This document shows, one piece after another, positions 17,930 through 27,188 of a stretch of DNA of 64,000 nucleotides; position 1 is the first letter of the stretch, and the number at the start of each line of letters is the position of its first letter. The notes beneath the pieces were generated by a model. The model did no database searches and was not told the origin of the DNA. It saw nothing but the letters and a program-made list of their open reading frames with translations. This stretch comes from an uncultured Oscillospiraceae bacterium. GTDB taxonomy: Bacteria; Bacillota; Clostridia; Oscillospirales; Ruminococcaceae. The stretch lies in NCBI GenBank assembly GCA_900547455.1, contig URGV01000001.1, positions 62,001-126,000 of the forward strand, read 5' to 3'. The position numbers were made by a program, and so were the translations under genes.

Positions 17930-18721
17930 ATGCAGATACAGCAGATCACCTCAAAAGAAAACGCAAAGCTCAAAGCCGCTGCCAAGCTTGTACACTCCAA
18001 AAAGGAGCGGGTGGCCACCGGCTCCTTTTTGGCGGAAGGCTGCCGGCTGTGCACCGACGCGCTGAACAGCGGCAGAAGGCCGCTGCGCGTCTTTGTCACC
18101 GAGCAGCTATTGGAGCGGGAGGATTGTCAGAGACTGCTGGCGGCCTCTCCCGAAAATTACCTGATTACCGAGCAGTTGGCTCATAAACTTTCCGACACGC
18201 AGACCCCCCAGGGGGTGTTCTGCGTTTTTCCCGTACTTGACAATTGCGCACAGCTTGATACAATAAAAAAGAATCGAATCGTCATCCTCTCCTCGCTGCA
18301 GGACCCGGGGAATATCGGCACCATCATCCGCACAGCGGAAGCCTTCGGCGTGGATATGATCCTAATGTCCGCCGACTGCCCGGATCTGTATGCGCCCAAG
18401 ACGCTGCGCGCCACCATGGGCGGTGTGTTCCGTCTGCCGGTTGTAGTGGTGGAGGATCTGCGCGGGCAGATTCTCTCCCTGCGCGATCAGGGGGTGCAGG
18501 TTTATGCGGCGGCGCTGCATCGGGACAGTGTTCCGATTACCGCGCTTAATTTCCACCAGCCCAGCGCGGTGGTCATCGGCAACGAGGGCAACGGACTGAC
18601 CGAGGAGATCATCGCCGCCTGCACAAAGCCCATGGTCATCCCGATGGCGGGGCGCGCAGAGTCGCTCAACGCGGCGGTTGCGGCGACGGTGGCGATTTGG
18701 GAGATGTGTAAAGGACAGTAA
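17930..18721 (+). CDS. SpoU/TrmH-family RNA 2'-O-methyltransferase
   Basis: 263 residues. An N-terminal substrate-binding domain (about 1-95, starting MQIQQITSKENAKLK) precedes a SPOUT knot domain with its three motifs: SLQDPGNIGTIIRTAEAFG, VVIGNEGNGL and IPMAGRAESLNAAVAATVA. It would methylate a ribose 2'-O in rRNA or tRNA using SAM; the exact nucleotide cannot be told (RlmB-like proteins share this layout). ATG 17930 is chosen because AAAAGGAA lies about 10 nt upstream. Its stop codon overlaps the dprA start (TAATG). Confidence 0.88.
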   Translation: MQIQQITSKENAKLKAAAKLVHSKKERVATGSFLAEGCRLCTDALNSGRRPLRVFVTEQLLEREDCQRLLAASPENYLITEQLAHKLSDTQTPQGVFCVFPVLDNCAQLDTIKKNRIVILSSLQDPGNIGTIIRTAEAFGVDMILMSADCPDLYAPKTLRATMGGVFRLPVVVVEDLRGQILSLRDQGVQVYAAALHRDSVPITALNFHQPSAVVIGNEGNGLTEEIIAACTKPMVIPMAGRAESLNAAVAATVAIWEMCKGQ

Positions 18722-20193
18722 TGGACAGCAGAGGGGGCGGCGGCGTGAAAAACGATGCGGTATATTGGATTTGGCTCAGCCAGGGACTGGGCGTCGCCTC
18801 CACGGCGGCGCGAATTGTGCTGGAAAAGGGACTGGACGCAAAGGCACTCTATCAGATGGATTTGACCGCCCTGATTCAGCTCGAACTGCTTGCGCCGCGC
18901 CTGTGCAAAAAGCTCAAGGCTCTGCCGCTGACGGCGGCTTACAATGTCCTGGAGGACTGCGCACAAAAGGGCTACAGCGTCATCACGCCGGAGGACGACA
19001 ACTATCCGCGGCAGTTTTACGCCCTGCAGGACCCGCCGCTGGTGGTGTATGCGCAGGGAAATGTCGCCCTGCTGGGACAGATGCACAATCTGCCGGTGCT
19101 GACAGTGGTGGGAACCCGCAGCGCCTCCGAATATGGAAGCCGGGTGGCGGAGAATATGTCCTACGATTTGGCTAAAGCAGGATTTATCATCGTCAGCGGA
19201 TTGGCGCTGGGCATCGATTCCTACGCCCATTCCGGCGCGCTGCGTGCCGGGAAGCGGACGGTTGCCGTTCTGGGTTCGGGCCTGGATACCGACTACCCGC
19301 CGCAGAGCGCCCCGATGCGCAAACAGATTCTGGCGACCGGCGGCGTGGTGCTCACCGAATTGGAGCCGTCCGTTCCGGTGAGGGGAGCGTACTTTCCCGC
19401 CCGCAACCGCCTGCTGGCAGGATTGAGCCAGGGAGTGCTGGTGGTGGAAGCGCCGCAGCGCAGCGGTGCGCTTCTGACAGCGAGCCATGCGCTCGAACAG
19501 GGCAAGGAGGTCTTTGCGGTTCCGTCGGATATCTATGATCCCAACGCGGCCGGTACACTGGGTCTCATCCGCGACGGGGCAATCCCCGCCATCAATGTCT
19601 TGGATGTGGCCTATCCGTATTTTTCACATTTTGCCGCGCAGATTCGCACCCAGGACCTGCTGGTGGAAAAGCAGGCCCCCTTCCGCAAGAAAAAGCCGCT
19701 GCAACAGCGCAGGCCGGCTTTTTGGGAAAAAGAACAAAACCCACAAGCACAACAGAATAAACCCGAGCAGCAACCTCCGGCTCCCCAAAAGGAGGAGAAG
19801 CCGTTGCCTGACCCGCTGAAGATGCGCGAGCAGGACAGCCGCTTTACCCGCGAGATGCCCGGGGATGTGCTGGACGAACAATGGAAATTGGAAAAGGCCC
19901 GCATTCTGGAAGAAATTTACCGGAATACCAGAACAAATGAGGGCACAGAAATAAAAAGAGAGCAAGAGACCGCCCAAAGCGGTCCATCAACGATAGAAGC
20001 GGTCAACCAGGCAGCGCCTGAACTGACCGAACAGCAGAAAAAGGTGTACGACGCGCTGACTGGGCGCCCGCAAAATCTCAATGAGATTGCGCAGCGCTGC
20101 GGAATGAGTGTGGCGGAAGTGACCGCCCTTTTGTTTGAAATCGGCGTCCCCGACCCGGTGCGGATGTACCCCGGCATGCTGTTCAGCATTTGA
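18721..20193 (+). CDS. dprA: DprA, DNA-processing protein with long linker
   Basis: 490 residues, longer than typical DprA (about 300-370). A small N-terminal helical domain comes first. The Rossmann domain carries VVGTRSASEYG, SGLALGIDSYAHSGAL, VLGSGLDTDYP, FPARNRLLAGLS and SGALLTASHALEQG. A Pro/Gln/Lys/Glu-rich linker (about 315-430) links it to a C-terminal winged helix (LTEQQKKVYDALTGRPQNLNEIA onward). DprA binds single-stranded DNA and loads RecA in transformation and recombination. ATG 18721 overlaps the previous stop; GTG 18745 with GAGGGGG in front is an alternative start. topA follows. Confidence 0.93.
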   Translation: MDSRGGGGVKNDAVYWIWLSQGLGVASTAARIVLEKGLDAKALYQMDLTALIQLELLAPRLCKKLKALPLTAAYNVLEDCAQKGYSVITPEDDNYPRQFYALQDPPLVVYAQGNVALLGQMHNLPVLTVVGTRSASEYGSRVAENMSYDLAKAGFIIVSGLALGIDSYAHSGALRAGKRTVAVLGSGLDTDYPPQSAPMRKQILATGGVVLTELEPSVPVRGAYFPARNRLLAGLSQGVLVVEAPQRSGALLTASHALEQGKEVFAVPSDIYDPNAAGTLGLIRDGAIPAINVLDVAYPYFSHFAAQIRTQDLLVEKQAPFRKKKPLQQRRPAFWEKEQNPQAQQNKPEQQPPAPQKEEKPLPDPLKMREQDSRFTREMPGDVLDEQWKLEKARILEEIYRNTRTNEGTEIKREQETAQSGPSTIEAVNQAAPELTEQQKKVYDALTGRPQNLNEIAQRCGMSVAEVTALLFEIGVPDPVRMYPGMLFSI

Positions 20194-20255
20194 GAAAAAT
20201 AAAAACGACTTCCCAATCTGACTTTGTAAAACAGGGAAGAGAAGTGGAGGTTTCC

Positions 20256-22481
20256 ATGGCAAACGAAATACCAGAGGCTTTGGAAAAGGACAAAAAAACT
20301 GTGACAAAAGCCTCTGCGAAAAAGACAACAACCAAAAAGACGGCGGCCAAAAAGACCGCTGCCAAGACAACCGCAAAAAAAGCAACGGCGAAAAAGGCGG
20401 CCAAGCCTTCCTCCAAGCTGGTGATTGTGGAGTCCCCGGCCAAGGCCAAGACCATCCAGAAATACCTCGGCAAGGGCTATGAGGTAATGGCCTCGATGGG
20501 CCACGTCCGCGACCTGCCCAAAAGCCGCCTGGGTGTGGATATCGAACATGACTTTCAGCCGGAATATATCGACATCCGCGGCAAGGGAGAGCTGCGCAAT
20601 CAGCTGAAAAAAGCGGCCAAACATTCCAGCTTTGTCTACCTCGCGACCGACCCGGACCGCGAGGGCGAGGCCATTTCCTGGCACCTTTCGAACATGCTGG
20701 GGCTGGACAACGAGGAAAAGAACCGCGTGACCTTCAACGAGATCACCAAGACCGGCATCAAAAACGGCATGGCTGCGCCGCGCAACATCGACATCAATCT
20801 GGTCAACGCCCAGCAGACCCGCCGCATTCTCGACCGGCTGGTCGGATATAAGCTCAGTCCGTTTTTGTGGAAGACGGTCAAACCCGGCCTCTCCGCGGGT
20901 AGGGTGCAGTCGGTGGTCGTCAAGCTGATCGTCGACCGTGAAAAGGAGATCCGCGATTTTAAGCAGGAGGAGTACTGGACCATCGACGCCAAGCTCTCCA
21001 CCTCCCGCTCCAAAAAGCAGTTTCCTGCCCGCCTTGCTTCCTTCAAGGGAGAAAAGGTGGAGATCAAAAATGAAGCGCAGGCAAAACAGATTCTCTCCGA
21101 GCTGGAGGGCGGCGATTTTGTCATCACCGACATCAAAAAGGGCGTCAAGAAAAAGACTCCGGCTCCGCCCTTCATCACCTCGACCTTGCAGCAGGAGGCT
21201 TCCCGCCGCTTAGGATTCCAGGCAAAGCGCACCATGAAGGCTGCGCAGGAGCTGTACGAAGGTATCGACCTGCCAAAGCTGGGCGCGGTGGGTCTGATTA
21301 CCTACATGCGTACCGACTCGCTGCGCATCTCCGACGAGGCTGTGCAGGGAGCACGGGAATATATCACCGGCAAATACGGGGAACAGTATCTGCCAGAAAA
21401 GCCCCGCGTCTATAAAAAGAAAAGCAACACCCAGGACGCCCACGAGGCAATCCGCCCGACCATGCCGTCGATGACCCCGGAGCAGGTCAAGGCGTCGCTG
21501 ACCCTCGACCAGTATAAGCTCTATAAGCTTATCTGGGAGCGATTCACCGCCAGCCAGATGGCCGACGCGCTGCTCGACACCGTCTCCGCCTCGATCGACT
21601 GCGGCGACTACACCTTTAAGGCATCCGGTTACTCGGTTCGCTTCGACGGCTTCACCGCGCTGTACGAGGAGTCCAAGGACGTGCCGGAGGAGAAAAGCCC
21701 GGCGCTGCCGGAGCTGCTGCAGGGCGAGAAGCTCAAGATCAACCAGCTCGACCCCAACCAGCACTTCACCCAGCCGCCGGCAAGATACACCGAGGCGACC
21801 ATCATCAAGGCGCTGGAGGAAAACGGCATCGGCCGCCCCAGCACCTATGCGCCGACCTTAACCACCGTCATCCAGCGCGGCTATGTCGAGCGCGACGGCA
21901 AGAGCCTGGTTCCCACCCAGCTGGGCGAGGTGACCAACGACCTGATGGAGAATGAGTTCAGCAGCATTGTCAACGTCGACTTCACCGCCCAGATGGAAAC
22001 CGATCTGGACCGGGTAGAGGAAGGCACAACCGACTGGGTGCAGACCCTGCGGGAATTTTACGGCGAGTTTGAAAAGAACCTGGAGGACGCGGAAAAGAAG
22101 ATGGGCTCCACCCGTCTGGAGGTTCCCGACCAGGTCACCGACATTATCTGCGAAAACTGCGGCCGTCACATGGTCATCAAGGTTGGCCGCTACGGCAAGT
22201 TTTTGGCCTGCCCGGGCTATCCCGAGTGCAAAAATACCAAGAAGATTGTGCAGGAAACGCCGGGCGTCTGCCCGGTGTGCGGAGGCAAAATCCACGCCAA
22301 AAAGTCCAAAAAGGGCAAGACCTATTTTGGCTGCGAGCACAATCCCCAGTGCCCGTTTATGACCTGGGACAAACCGACCGAAGAAAAATGCCCGAAATGC
22401 GGTTCCACCCTGTTCCAGAAAGCGGGCAGGGGCGGCAAACTGCACTGCCTGAAAGAGGGCTGCGGATATGAAAAGGAGTAA
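20256..22481 (+). CDS. topA: DNA topoisomerase I with lysine-rich N-terminal tail
   Basis: 741 residues. Residues 13-54 are a Lys/Ala/Thr tail with 16 lysines and no acidic residue, unusual for this end of TopA. The Toprim domain starts at LVIVESPAKAKTIQKYLG and has ATDPDREGEAISWHL. The catalytic tyrosine is in LITYMRTDSLRIS (near residue 349). Three C-terminal zinc ribbons follow (CENC, CPVC and CPKC pairs). It relaxes negative supercoils. ATG 20256 has GTGGAGG upstream; the frame runs further up but that part is not TopA. trmFO starts directly after the stop. Confidence 0.96.
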   Translation: MANEIPEALEKDKKTVTKASAKKTTTKKTAAKKTAAKTTAKKATAKKAAKPSSKLVIVESPAKAKTIQKYLGKGYEVMASMGHVRDLPKSRLGVDIEHDFQPEYIDIRGKGELRNQLKKAAKHSSFVYLATDPDREGEAISWHLSNMLGLDNEEKNRVTFNEITKTGIKNGMAAPRNIDINLVNAQQTRRILDRLVGYKLSPFLWKTVKPGLSAGRVQSVVVKLIVDREKEIRDFKQEEYWTIDAKLSTSRSKKQFPARLASFKGEKVEIKNEAQAKQILSELEGGDFVITDIKKGVKKKTPAPPFITSTLQQEASRRLGFQAKRTMKAAQELYEGIDLPKLGAVGLITYMRTDSLRISDEAVQGAREYITGKYGEQYLPEKPRVYKKKSNTQDAHEAIRPTMPSMTPEQVKASLTLDQYKLYKLIWERFTASQMADALLDTVSASIDCGDYTFKASGYSVRFDGFTALYEESKDVPEEKSPALPELLQGEKLKINQLDPNQHFTQPPARYTEATIIKALEENGIGRPSTYAPTLTTVIQRGYVERDGKSLVPTQLGEVTNDLMENEFSSIVNVDFTAQMETDLDRVEEGTTDWVQTLREFYGEFEKNLEDAEKKMGSTRLEVPDQVTDIICENCGRHMVIKVGRYGKFLACPGYPECKNTKKIVQETPGVCPVCGGKIHAKKSKKGKTYFGCEHNPQCPFMTWDKPTEEKCPKCGSTLFQKAGRGGKLHCLKEGCGYEKE

Positions 22482-23834
22482 ATGCCTTTGATGAAACAGA
22501 CAGATACCATCCCGCCGGTCAGCGTGGTCGGCGCGGGACTGGCCGGCTGTGAGGCGGCCTGGACACTGGCCAATGCGGGTGTGCCGGTTTCTCTCTACGA
22601 GATGAAGCCGCAGCAGTACACCCCCGCCCACCACTATCAGGGCTTTGCGGAGCTGATCTGCTCCAATTCGCTCAAGGCGGCCCGCATCGGCTCGGCGGCC
22701 GGGATGCTCAAAGAGGAGATGCGCATCCTCGGCTCGCTGACCATGGAGGCGGCGGCTCACACCGACGTCTCCGCCGGCGGTGCGCTGGCGGTGGACCGGG
22801 AGCGCTTTTCCGACTACATCACCGAAAAGATTTTGGCACATCCGCTGATTCAGGTGATTCACCAGCGGGTGGATGAGATTCCGCAGGGCAAAACGATCAT
22901 CGCCTCCGGCCCGCTGACCGAGAGTCACCTGGCCGGGAGCATCCAGCGGCTTTGCGGCGCGCAGTACCTCTCCTTCTTTGACGCCGCCGCGCCGATTGTC
23001 ACCTTTGAGTCGCTGGATCAGGAGAAGGTGTTTTTCGCCGCCCGCTACGGCAGGGGCGAGGCCGACTACATCAACTGCCCGATGGATAAGGAGCAGTATG
23101 AGCGGTTCTACCAGGCGCTGGTCACAGCAGAATCGGTGGAGCTGCACGAGTTTGAGAAGAAGGATTTTCAGGTCTACGAGGGCTGCATGCCGGTCGAGGT
23201 GATGGCAAAGCGCGGGGCAGATACCCTGCGCTACGGCCCCTTAAAGCCGGTAGGGCTCACCGACCCGCGCACCGGCCATCGCCCCTGGGCGGTGGTGCAG
23301 CTGCGCAGCGAAAACCGCGAGGGCACCCTGTACAACCTGGTGGGCTTCCAGACAAACTTAAAATTCCCGGAACAAAAGCGGGTGTTCTCGCTGATTCCGG
23401 GGCTGGAGCACGCGGAGTTTGTGCGCTACGGCGTGATGCACCGCAACACCTTTTTAAATTCTCCCAAGCTGCTGACCCCGGCCTTTCACCTGCGGACAAA
23501 CCCGGACATCTACTTTGCCGGGCAGATGACCGGCGTGGAAGGGTATGTGGAGTCGGCGGCCTCCGGTATTCTGGCGGCAAAAAATCTGGTGCGCGCCCTG
23601 CAGGGCAAAGTGCCGCTGCTGTTGCCCGCCGACTGCATGCTCGGGGCGCTGAGCCGCTACATCAGCGACGAGAGTATCGTCGACTTTCAGCCGATGGGCG
23701 CCAACATGGGAATTTTGCCGCCGTGGCCCGAGCGTGTTCGGGACAAGACGGTTCGCTATGAAAAAATCGCCCAGCGGGGCCTAGATTCCCTGAGGGCATA
23801 CCTGCAAACGGTGGATGAAACCGCAACGAACTGA
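22482..23834 (+). CDS. trmFO: TrmFO, folate/FAD-dependent tRNA m5U54 methyltransferase
   Basis: 450 residues, standard length. The N-terminal FAD site is VVGAGLAGCEAAW. The conserved blocks GFAELICSNSLKA, YINCPMDKEQYERFY, YEGCMPVEVMAKRG and the closing FAGQMTGVEGYVESAASG are all seen. It makes ribothymidine at tRNA position 54 with methylene-tetrahydrofolate. ATG 22482 touches the topA stop, with AAGGAG in the last topA codons; ATG 22491 is an alternative. The topA-trmFO pair is common in Firmicutes. Confidence 0.96.
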   Translation: MPLMKQTDTIPPVSVVGAGLAGCEAAWTLANAGVPVSLYEMKPQQYTPAHHYQGFAELICSNSLKAARIGSAAGMLKEEMRILGSLTMEAAAHTDVSAGGALAVDRERFSDYITEKILAHPLIQVIHQRVDEIPQGKTIIASGPLTESHLAGSIQRLCGAQYLSFFDAAAPIVTFESLDQEKVFFAARYGRGEADYINCPMDKEQYERFYQALVTAESVELHEFEKKDFQVYEGCMPVEVMAKRGADTLRYGPLKPVGLTDPRTGHRPWAVVQLRSENREGTLYNLVGFQTNLKFPEQKRVFSLIPGLEHAEFVRYGVMHRNTFLNSPKLLTPAFHLRTNPDIYFAGQMTGVEGYVESAASGILAAKNLVRALQGKVPLLLPADCMLGALSRYISDESIVDFQPMGANMGILPPWPERVRDKTVRYEKIAQRGLDSLRAYLQTVDETATN

Positions 23835-23857
23835 CAACAGAGAGAGGGGTTTTGACG

Positions 23858-24889
23858 ATGAAAATCATAGTAGATGCCTTCGGCGGGGACAACGCGCCGC
23901 TGGCAATGATCGAAGGCTCGCTGCAGGCGCACCGGGAGTACGGCGTGCAGATCCTGCTGGTGGGAGAGCGCGACAAGATTGAGCAGTGCGCCAAAGAGCA
24001 CAATCTGCCGCTGGACGGCATCGAGATTTTGGAGGCGCAGGGGATGATTCCAGTGGAGGCTGACCCGACTACCCTGCTCAAGGAGTACGCGGACAGCTCG
24101 ATGGCGGTCGGCATGCAGGCACTCAAGGACGGCAAGGGTGACGCCTTTGTCTCGGCGGGCAGCACCGGCGCGCTGGTTGTCGGCGCCTCGCTGATCGTTA
24201 AACGCCTCAAGGGTGTGCGCCGCACCGCCATCCCGACCATCATCCCCAGCGAAAAGGGATGCTTCATGCTGATCGATTCGGGCGCCAACGCCGAGTGCAA
24301 CAGCGACATGCTGCTGCAGTTTGGCCTGATGGGCAGCGTCTATATGCAGAAGATTATGGGCATGTCCTCACCGCGGGTCGGCTTAATCAACATCGGCACC
24401 GAGGAGCGCAAGGGCCTGGATGTCCACCGCGAGACCTACCACAAGCTGCAGAACGCGCCGGTCAACTTTATTGGCAACGTCGAGGCCAGAGGGCTGCCGC
24501 TGGGCGAGTGCGACGTGGCGGTCTGCGACGGCTTCACCGGCAACGTTGTCCTCAAGCTGATCGAGGGCATGGCCAAATTCTTCTCCCACATGCTCAAAGA
24601 TATGTTGCTGCGCTCGACCAAAACCAAGATCGCGGCGCTGCTGCTCAAGGATGGGGTACAGGAGTTTAAATCCAAGATCGACGCCAGCGCCTACGGCGGC
24701 GCGCCGCTGCTGGGTATCTCCAAGATGGTGATCAAGGCGCACGGCAACTCGGATGCGCGGGCAATTCAAAACGCCATTCGTCAGGCCAAGGAGTGCATCG
24801 AAAACGGTGTCATCGAGGCCATCGCCGACAATCTCTCCCAGCTCAAAGAGCAGGCAAAGGAGCAGGAAGAGGCACATCACAACAGATGA
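23858..24889 (+). CDS. plsX: PlsX, phosphate acyltransferase
   Basis: 343 residues. It begins MKIIVDAFGGDNAP, with the later SAGSTGALVVGA, GLINIGTEERKG and CDGFTGNVVLK blocks of PlsX. The enzyme turns acyl-ACP into acyl-phosphate for phospholipid synthesis with PlsY. ATG 23858 is 9 nt after GAGAGGGG; the nearby TTG 23852 is too close to it. In many Firmicutes fab genes or acpP follow, but here the next gene is rnc, after two stem-loops. Confidence 0.95.
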   Translation: MKIIVDAFGGDNAPLAMIEGSLQAHREYGVQILLVGERDKIEQCAKEHNLPLDGIEILEAQGMIPVEADPTTLLKEYADSSMAVGMQALKDGKGDAFVSAGSTGALVVGASLIVKRLKGVRRTAIPTIIPSEKGCFMLIDSGANAECNSDMLLQFGLMGSVYMQKIMGMSSPRVGLINIGTEERKGLDVHRETYHKLQNAPVNFIGNVEARGLPLGECDVAVCDGFTGNVVLKLIEGMAKFFSHMLKDMLLRSTKTKIAALLLKDGVQEFKSKIDASAYGGAPLLGISKMVIKAHGNSDARAIQNAIRQAKECIENGVIEAIADNLSQLKEQAKEQEEAHHNR

Positions 24890-24892
24890 TAA

Positions 24893-25024
24893 AGGAAACC
24901 TCCAGGGGGATTTGGGTCGGGCAATTGCCGGGAAACCAAACCCCCTTGAGGTGTTTATGAAAAGATGGGCGTTTTTGAAAAATGACCGCAAAGGCTCTTG
25001 CAGTGATTTTTGAGATATGCCCGC
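24893..25024 (+). promoter_or_regulatory. Two consecutive stem-loops between plsX and rnc
   Basis: Stem-loop 1: AAACCTCCAGGGGG (24896-24909) pairs imperfectly with CCCCCTTGAGGTGTTT (24941-24956), with inner arms TTTGG/CCAAA and GGC/GCC. Stem-loop 2: GGGC (24968) with GCCC (25020), AAAAAT (24979) with ATTTTT (25007) and GCAA (24989) with TTGC (24999). Neither has a T-run, so they are not simple terminators. An RNase III processing site in the rnc leader is a possible role. Confidence 0.45.
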
Positions 25025-25061
25025 AGGATTTGGAAGATATGAGAAAGGGAAAGGAGAACAT

Positions 25062-25742
25062 ATGAAATCGATTCAGCAGCTTCAGGAGACGATCCACTAC
25101 CAGTTTCGCAATCCGGTATTTCTGGAGGTGGCGCTGACCCACTCCTCCTATGCCAACGAGGTCAAACATCAGATCAAATACAACGAGCGGCAGGAATTTT
25201 TGGGCGATGCGGTGCTCTCCATCATCGTCTCGGACTATCTGTTCAACAACTACACCGTGCCGGAAGGGGAGCTGACCAAGCTGCGGGCGGCCATCGTCTG
25301 TGAAAAGTCGCTGGACGTCATGGCAAACAAGATCGGTCTGGGGCAGTACCTGCGTCTGGGCCACGGGGAGGAATTGACCGGCGGCAGAACCCGCCCCTCC
25401 ATCATCGCCGATGCCTTTGAGGCTCTGATCGCCGCCATCTATCTGGACAGCGGCATCGAGAGCGCGCGCAAATTCGTGCTGCCGTTCGTCACCGAGATGC
25501 TCGAGCACGAGGACAGCCTCTCCTTTAAGGATTATAAGACCATCCTGCAGGAGATCATCCAGCAGAACCCGGAGGAAAAGCTGGTCTATAAGCTGGTGGG
25601 CGAGAAGGGCCCCGACCACGACAAGCGCTTTCTGGTGGATGTCATGCTCAACTCCAACGTCATCGGCAGGGGAGAGGGCAGAAGCAAGAAAAACGCCGAG
25701 CAGATGGCAGCCAAAGAAGCGCTCGAGCTGATGGGAAAATAA
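25062..25742 (+). CDS. rnc: Ribonuclease III
   Basis: 226 residues. The catalytic signature NERQEFLGDAVLSIIVSDYL (about 39-58) holds the acidic metal ligands, and RPSIIADAFEALIAAIYLD is the second active-site block. A dsRNA-binding domain follows from about residue 155 (DYKTILQEIIQQNPEEKLVY to KKNAEQMAAKEAL). It cuts double-stranded RNA, including rRNA precursors. ATG 25062 follows AAAGGAG. Its stop overlaps the next start (TAATG). Confidence 0.97.
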   Translation: MKSIQQLQETIHYQFRNPVFLEVALTHSSYANEVKHQIKYNERQEFLGDAVLSIIVSDYLFNNYTVPEGELTKLRAAIVCEKSLDVMANKIGLGQYLRLGHGEELTGGRTRPSIIADAFEALIAAIYLDSGIESARKFVLPFVTEMLEHEDSLSFKDYKTILQEIIQQNPEEKLVYKLVGEKGPDHDKRFLVDVMLNSNVIGRGEGRSKKNAEQMAAKEALELMGK

Positions 25743-26752
25743 TGGGGCACGCCAACATCTCGGTCTTTGTCCCGCACATCGGCTGCCCGCATCAGTGCAG
25801 CTTCTGCAACCAGCGCAGTATCTCCGGCCAGCAGACGGCCCCCACCCCGCAAACGGTGCGGGCAACCTGCGAGGAGGCGATGCGCCTGCGTGCAGGCAAG
25901 CTGCGGGACACCGAGCTTGCCTTTTTCGGCGGCAGTTTCACCGCTATCGAGCGGGGGTATATGGTTTCACTGCTGGAAGCCGCGCAGCCCTTTTTGGGGG
26001 AAGGCGGCTTTGCAGGCATCCGTATCTCCACCCGCCCAGATGCGGTGGATGAGGAAATTCTGCATCTTTTGCAGCAGTACGGCGTTACCGCCATCGAGCT
26101 CGGCGTGCAGAGCATGAGCGACCGGGTGCTGCGGGCAAACAGCCGCGGCCACACCGCGCAGGACGTGCTGCAATCGGCGGAGAGAATCCGGCGGGCCGGC
26201 TTTGAGCTGGGGCTGCAGATGATGACCGGCCTTTATGAAAGCAGCGTCGAGGACGACTGGAACACCGCGCGGCAGATTGCGGCCCTCTCTCCCAAAACGG
26301 TGCGCATCTATCCGACCGTCACCATCCGGGGCACCGAGTTGGAAAATCTCTACCGCCGGGGTCTTTACCGCCCGATGGAGTTGGAGCAGGCGGTGGAGGA
26401 ATGCAGCGGCCTGCTTCGTTTCTTTACTGAGCGGGGAATCCAGGTGATCCGGCTGGGACTGCACGCGCAGGAGTCGCTGATGCAGGACTATGTCGCGGGG
26501 CCTTACCACCCGGCCTTCCGGGAGCTGTGCGAGGGCAGGCTCTATCTGCAGCAGGCGCTGCAGCAGGCCGAGAGGTTTTCTCAGGGGACGCCGCTCTGGC
26601 TGTGGGTTGCGCCCAACGCTGTCTCCAAGATGGCGGGCCAGCGCCGCTGCAATCTGGAAGTCTTGCGCCGTCGAAACCCGGTCAAAATTCGCACCAAGGT
26701 GGATGTAAAGCCGCTGCAGGTTGTGGTGACGACGGCAGATATAGAAGGATAG
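25742..26752 (+). CDS. Radical SAM protein (Elp3/YhcC-like)
   Basis: 336 residues. The iron-sulfur motif is C15-x3-C19-x2-C22 in GCPHQCSFCNQR, followed by FFGGSFTAIE and ELGVQSMSDRVL, typical of the Elp3/MiaB/coproporphyrinogen-oxidase-like radical SAM group. The C-terminal part has no acetyltransferase domain, unlike Elp3. Members of this family commonly sit between rnc and smc in Clostridia, but their substrate is not known to me. It starts 1 nt inside the rnc stop, so translation is coupled. Confidence 0.85.
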   Translation: MGHANISVFVPHIGCPHQCSFCNQRSISGQQTAPTPQTVRATCEEAMRLRAGKLRDTELAFFGGSFTAIERGYMVSLLEAAQPFLGEGGFAGIRISTRPDAVDEEILHLLQQYGVTAIELGVQSMSDRVLRANSRGHTAQDVLQSAERIRRAGFELGLQMMTGLYESSVEDDWNTARQIAALSPKTVRIYPTVTIRGTELENLYRRGLYRPMELEQAVEECSGLLRFFTERGIQVIRLGLHAQESLMQDYVAGPYHPAFRELCEGRLYLQQALQQAERFSQGTPLWLWVAPNAVSKMAGQRRCNLEVLRRRNPVKIRTKVDVKPLQVVVTTADIEG

Positions 26753-26763
26753 GAGGAAGCAGC

Positions 26764-27135
26764 ATGAAGGTGGAGCGCTTTTTCAGAGATGTCGTCGAGC
26801 AGAACGAGCAGGCGCTGTACGCATATTTTACCCCCGACGCCCAAATTCTGTGGCACTGTACAAACGAGCGCTTTACCGCACAGGAATTTATTCGCGCCAA
26901 CTGCGAATATCCCGGCAGCTGGGAAGGGGAAATCGAGCGCCTGGAACAGCTGGACGGCCGCTACGTTCTGGTGGGGCGCGTCTCTGCAAGGGACCGGAGC
27001 TGCTCCCACCACGTTGTCTCTTTTATTCAGATGCGGGAGGACAGGATCTGCCGCATCGATGAGTATTGGAGCGAGGACGGCCCGGCGCCGCAGTGGCGGC
27101 AGCAAAAACAGATCGGCCGTCCGATTGCAGAATAG
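26764..27135 (+). CDS. NTF2/SnoaL-like small protein
   Basis: 123 residues: an opening helix (VERFFRDVVEQNEQALYAYF), then TPDAQILWHCTNERF, and long strands ending HHVVSFIQMREDRICRIDEYWSEDG. That is the cone-shaped NTF2-like fold (SnoaL/DUF4440 group), found in small enzymes and binding proteins. No catalytic set can be named. ATG 26764 has ATAGGAGGA before it; the frame is open further upstream into the radical SAM gene, but the fold starts here. It lies between the radical SAM gene and smc, an uncommon insertion. Confidence 0.7.
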   Translation: MKVERFFRDVVEQNEQALYAYFTPDAQILWHCTNERFTAQEFIRANCEYPGSWEGEIERLEQLDGRYVLVGRVSARDRSCSHHVVSFIQMREDRICRIDEYWSEDGPAPQWRQQKQIGRPIAE

Positions 27136-27188
27136 AATATTACTGATTTTCAATAGATTGTTTGAGAGAAAGGAGGAGAGGTGGAAAC

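Noticed and set aside
24753..25013. Small open frame over the plsX end and the rnc leader
   Set aside because: It lies out of frame in plsX, has no ribosome site and covers the stem-loop region.
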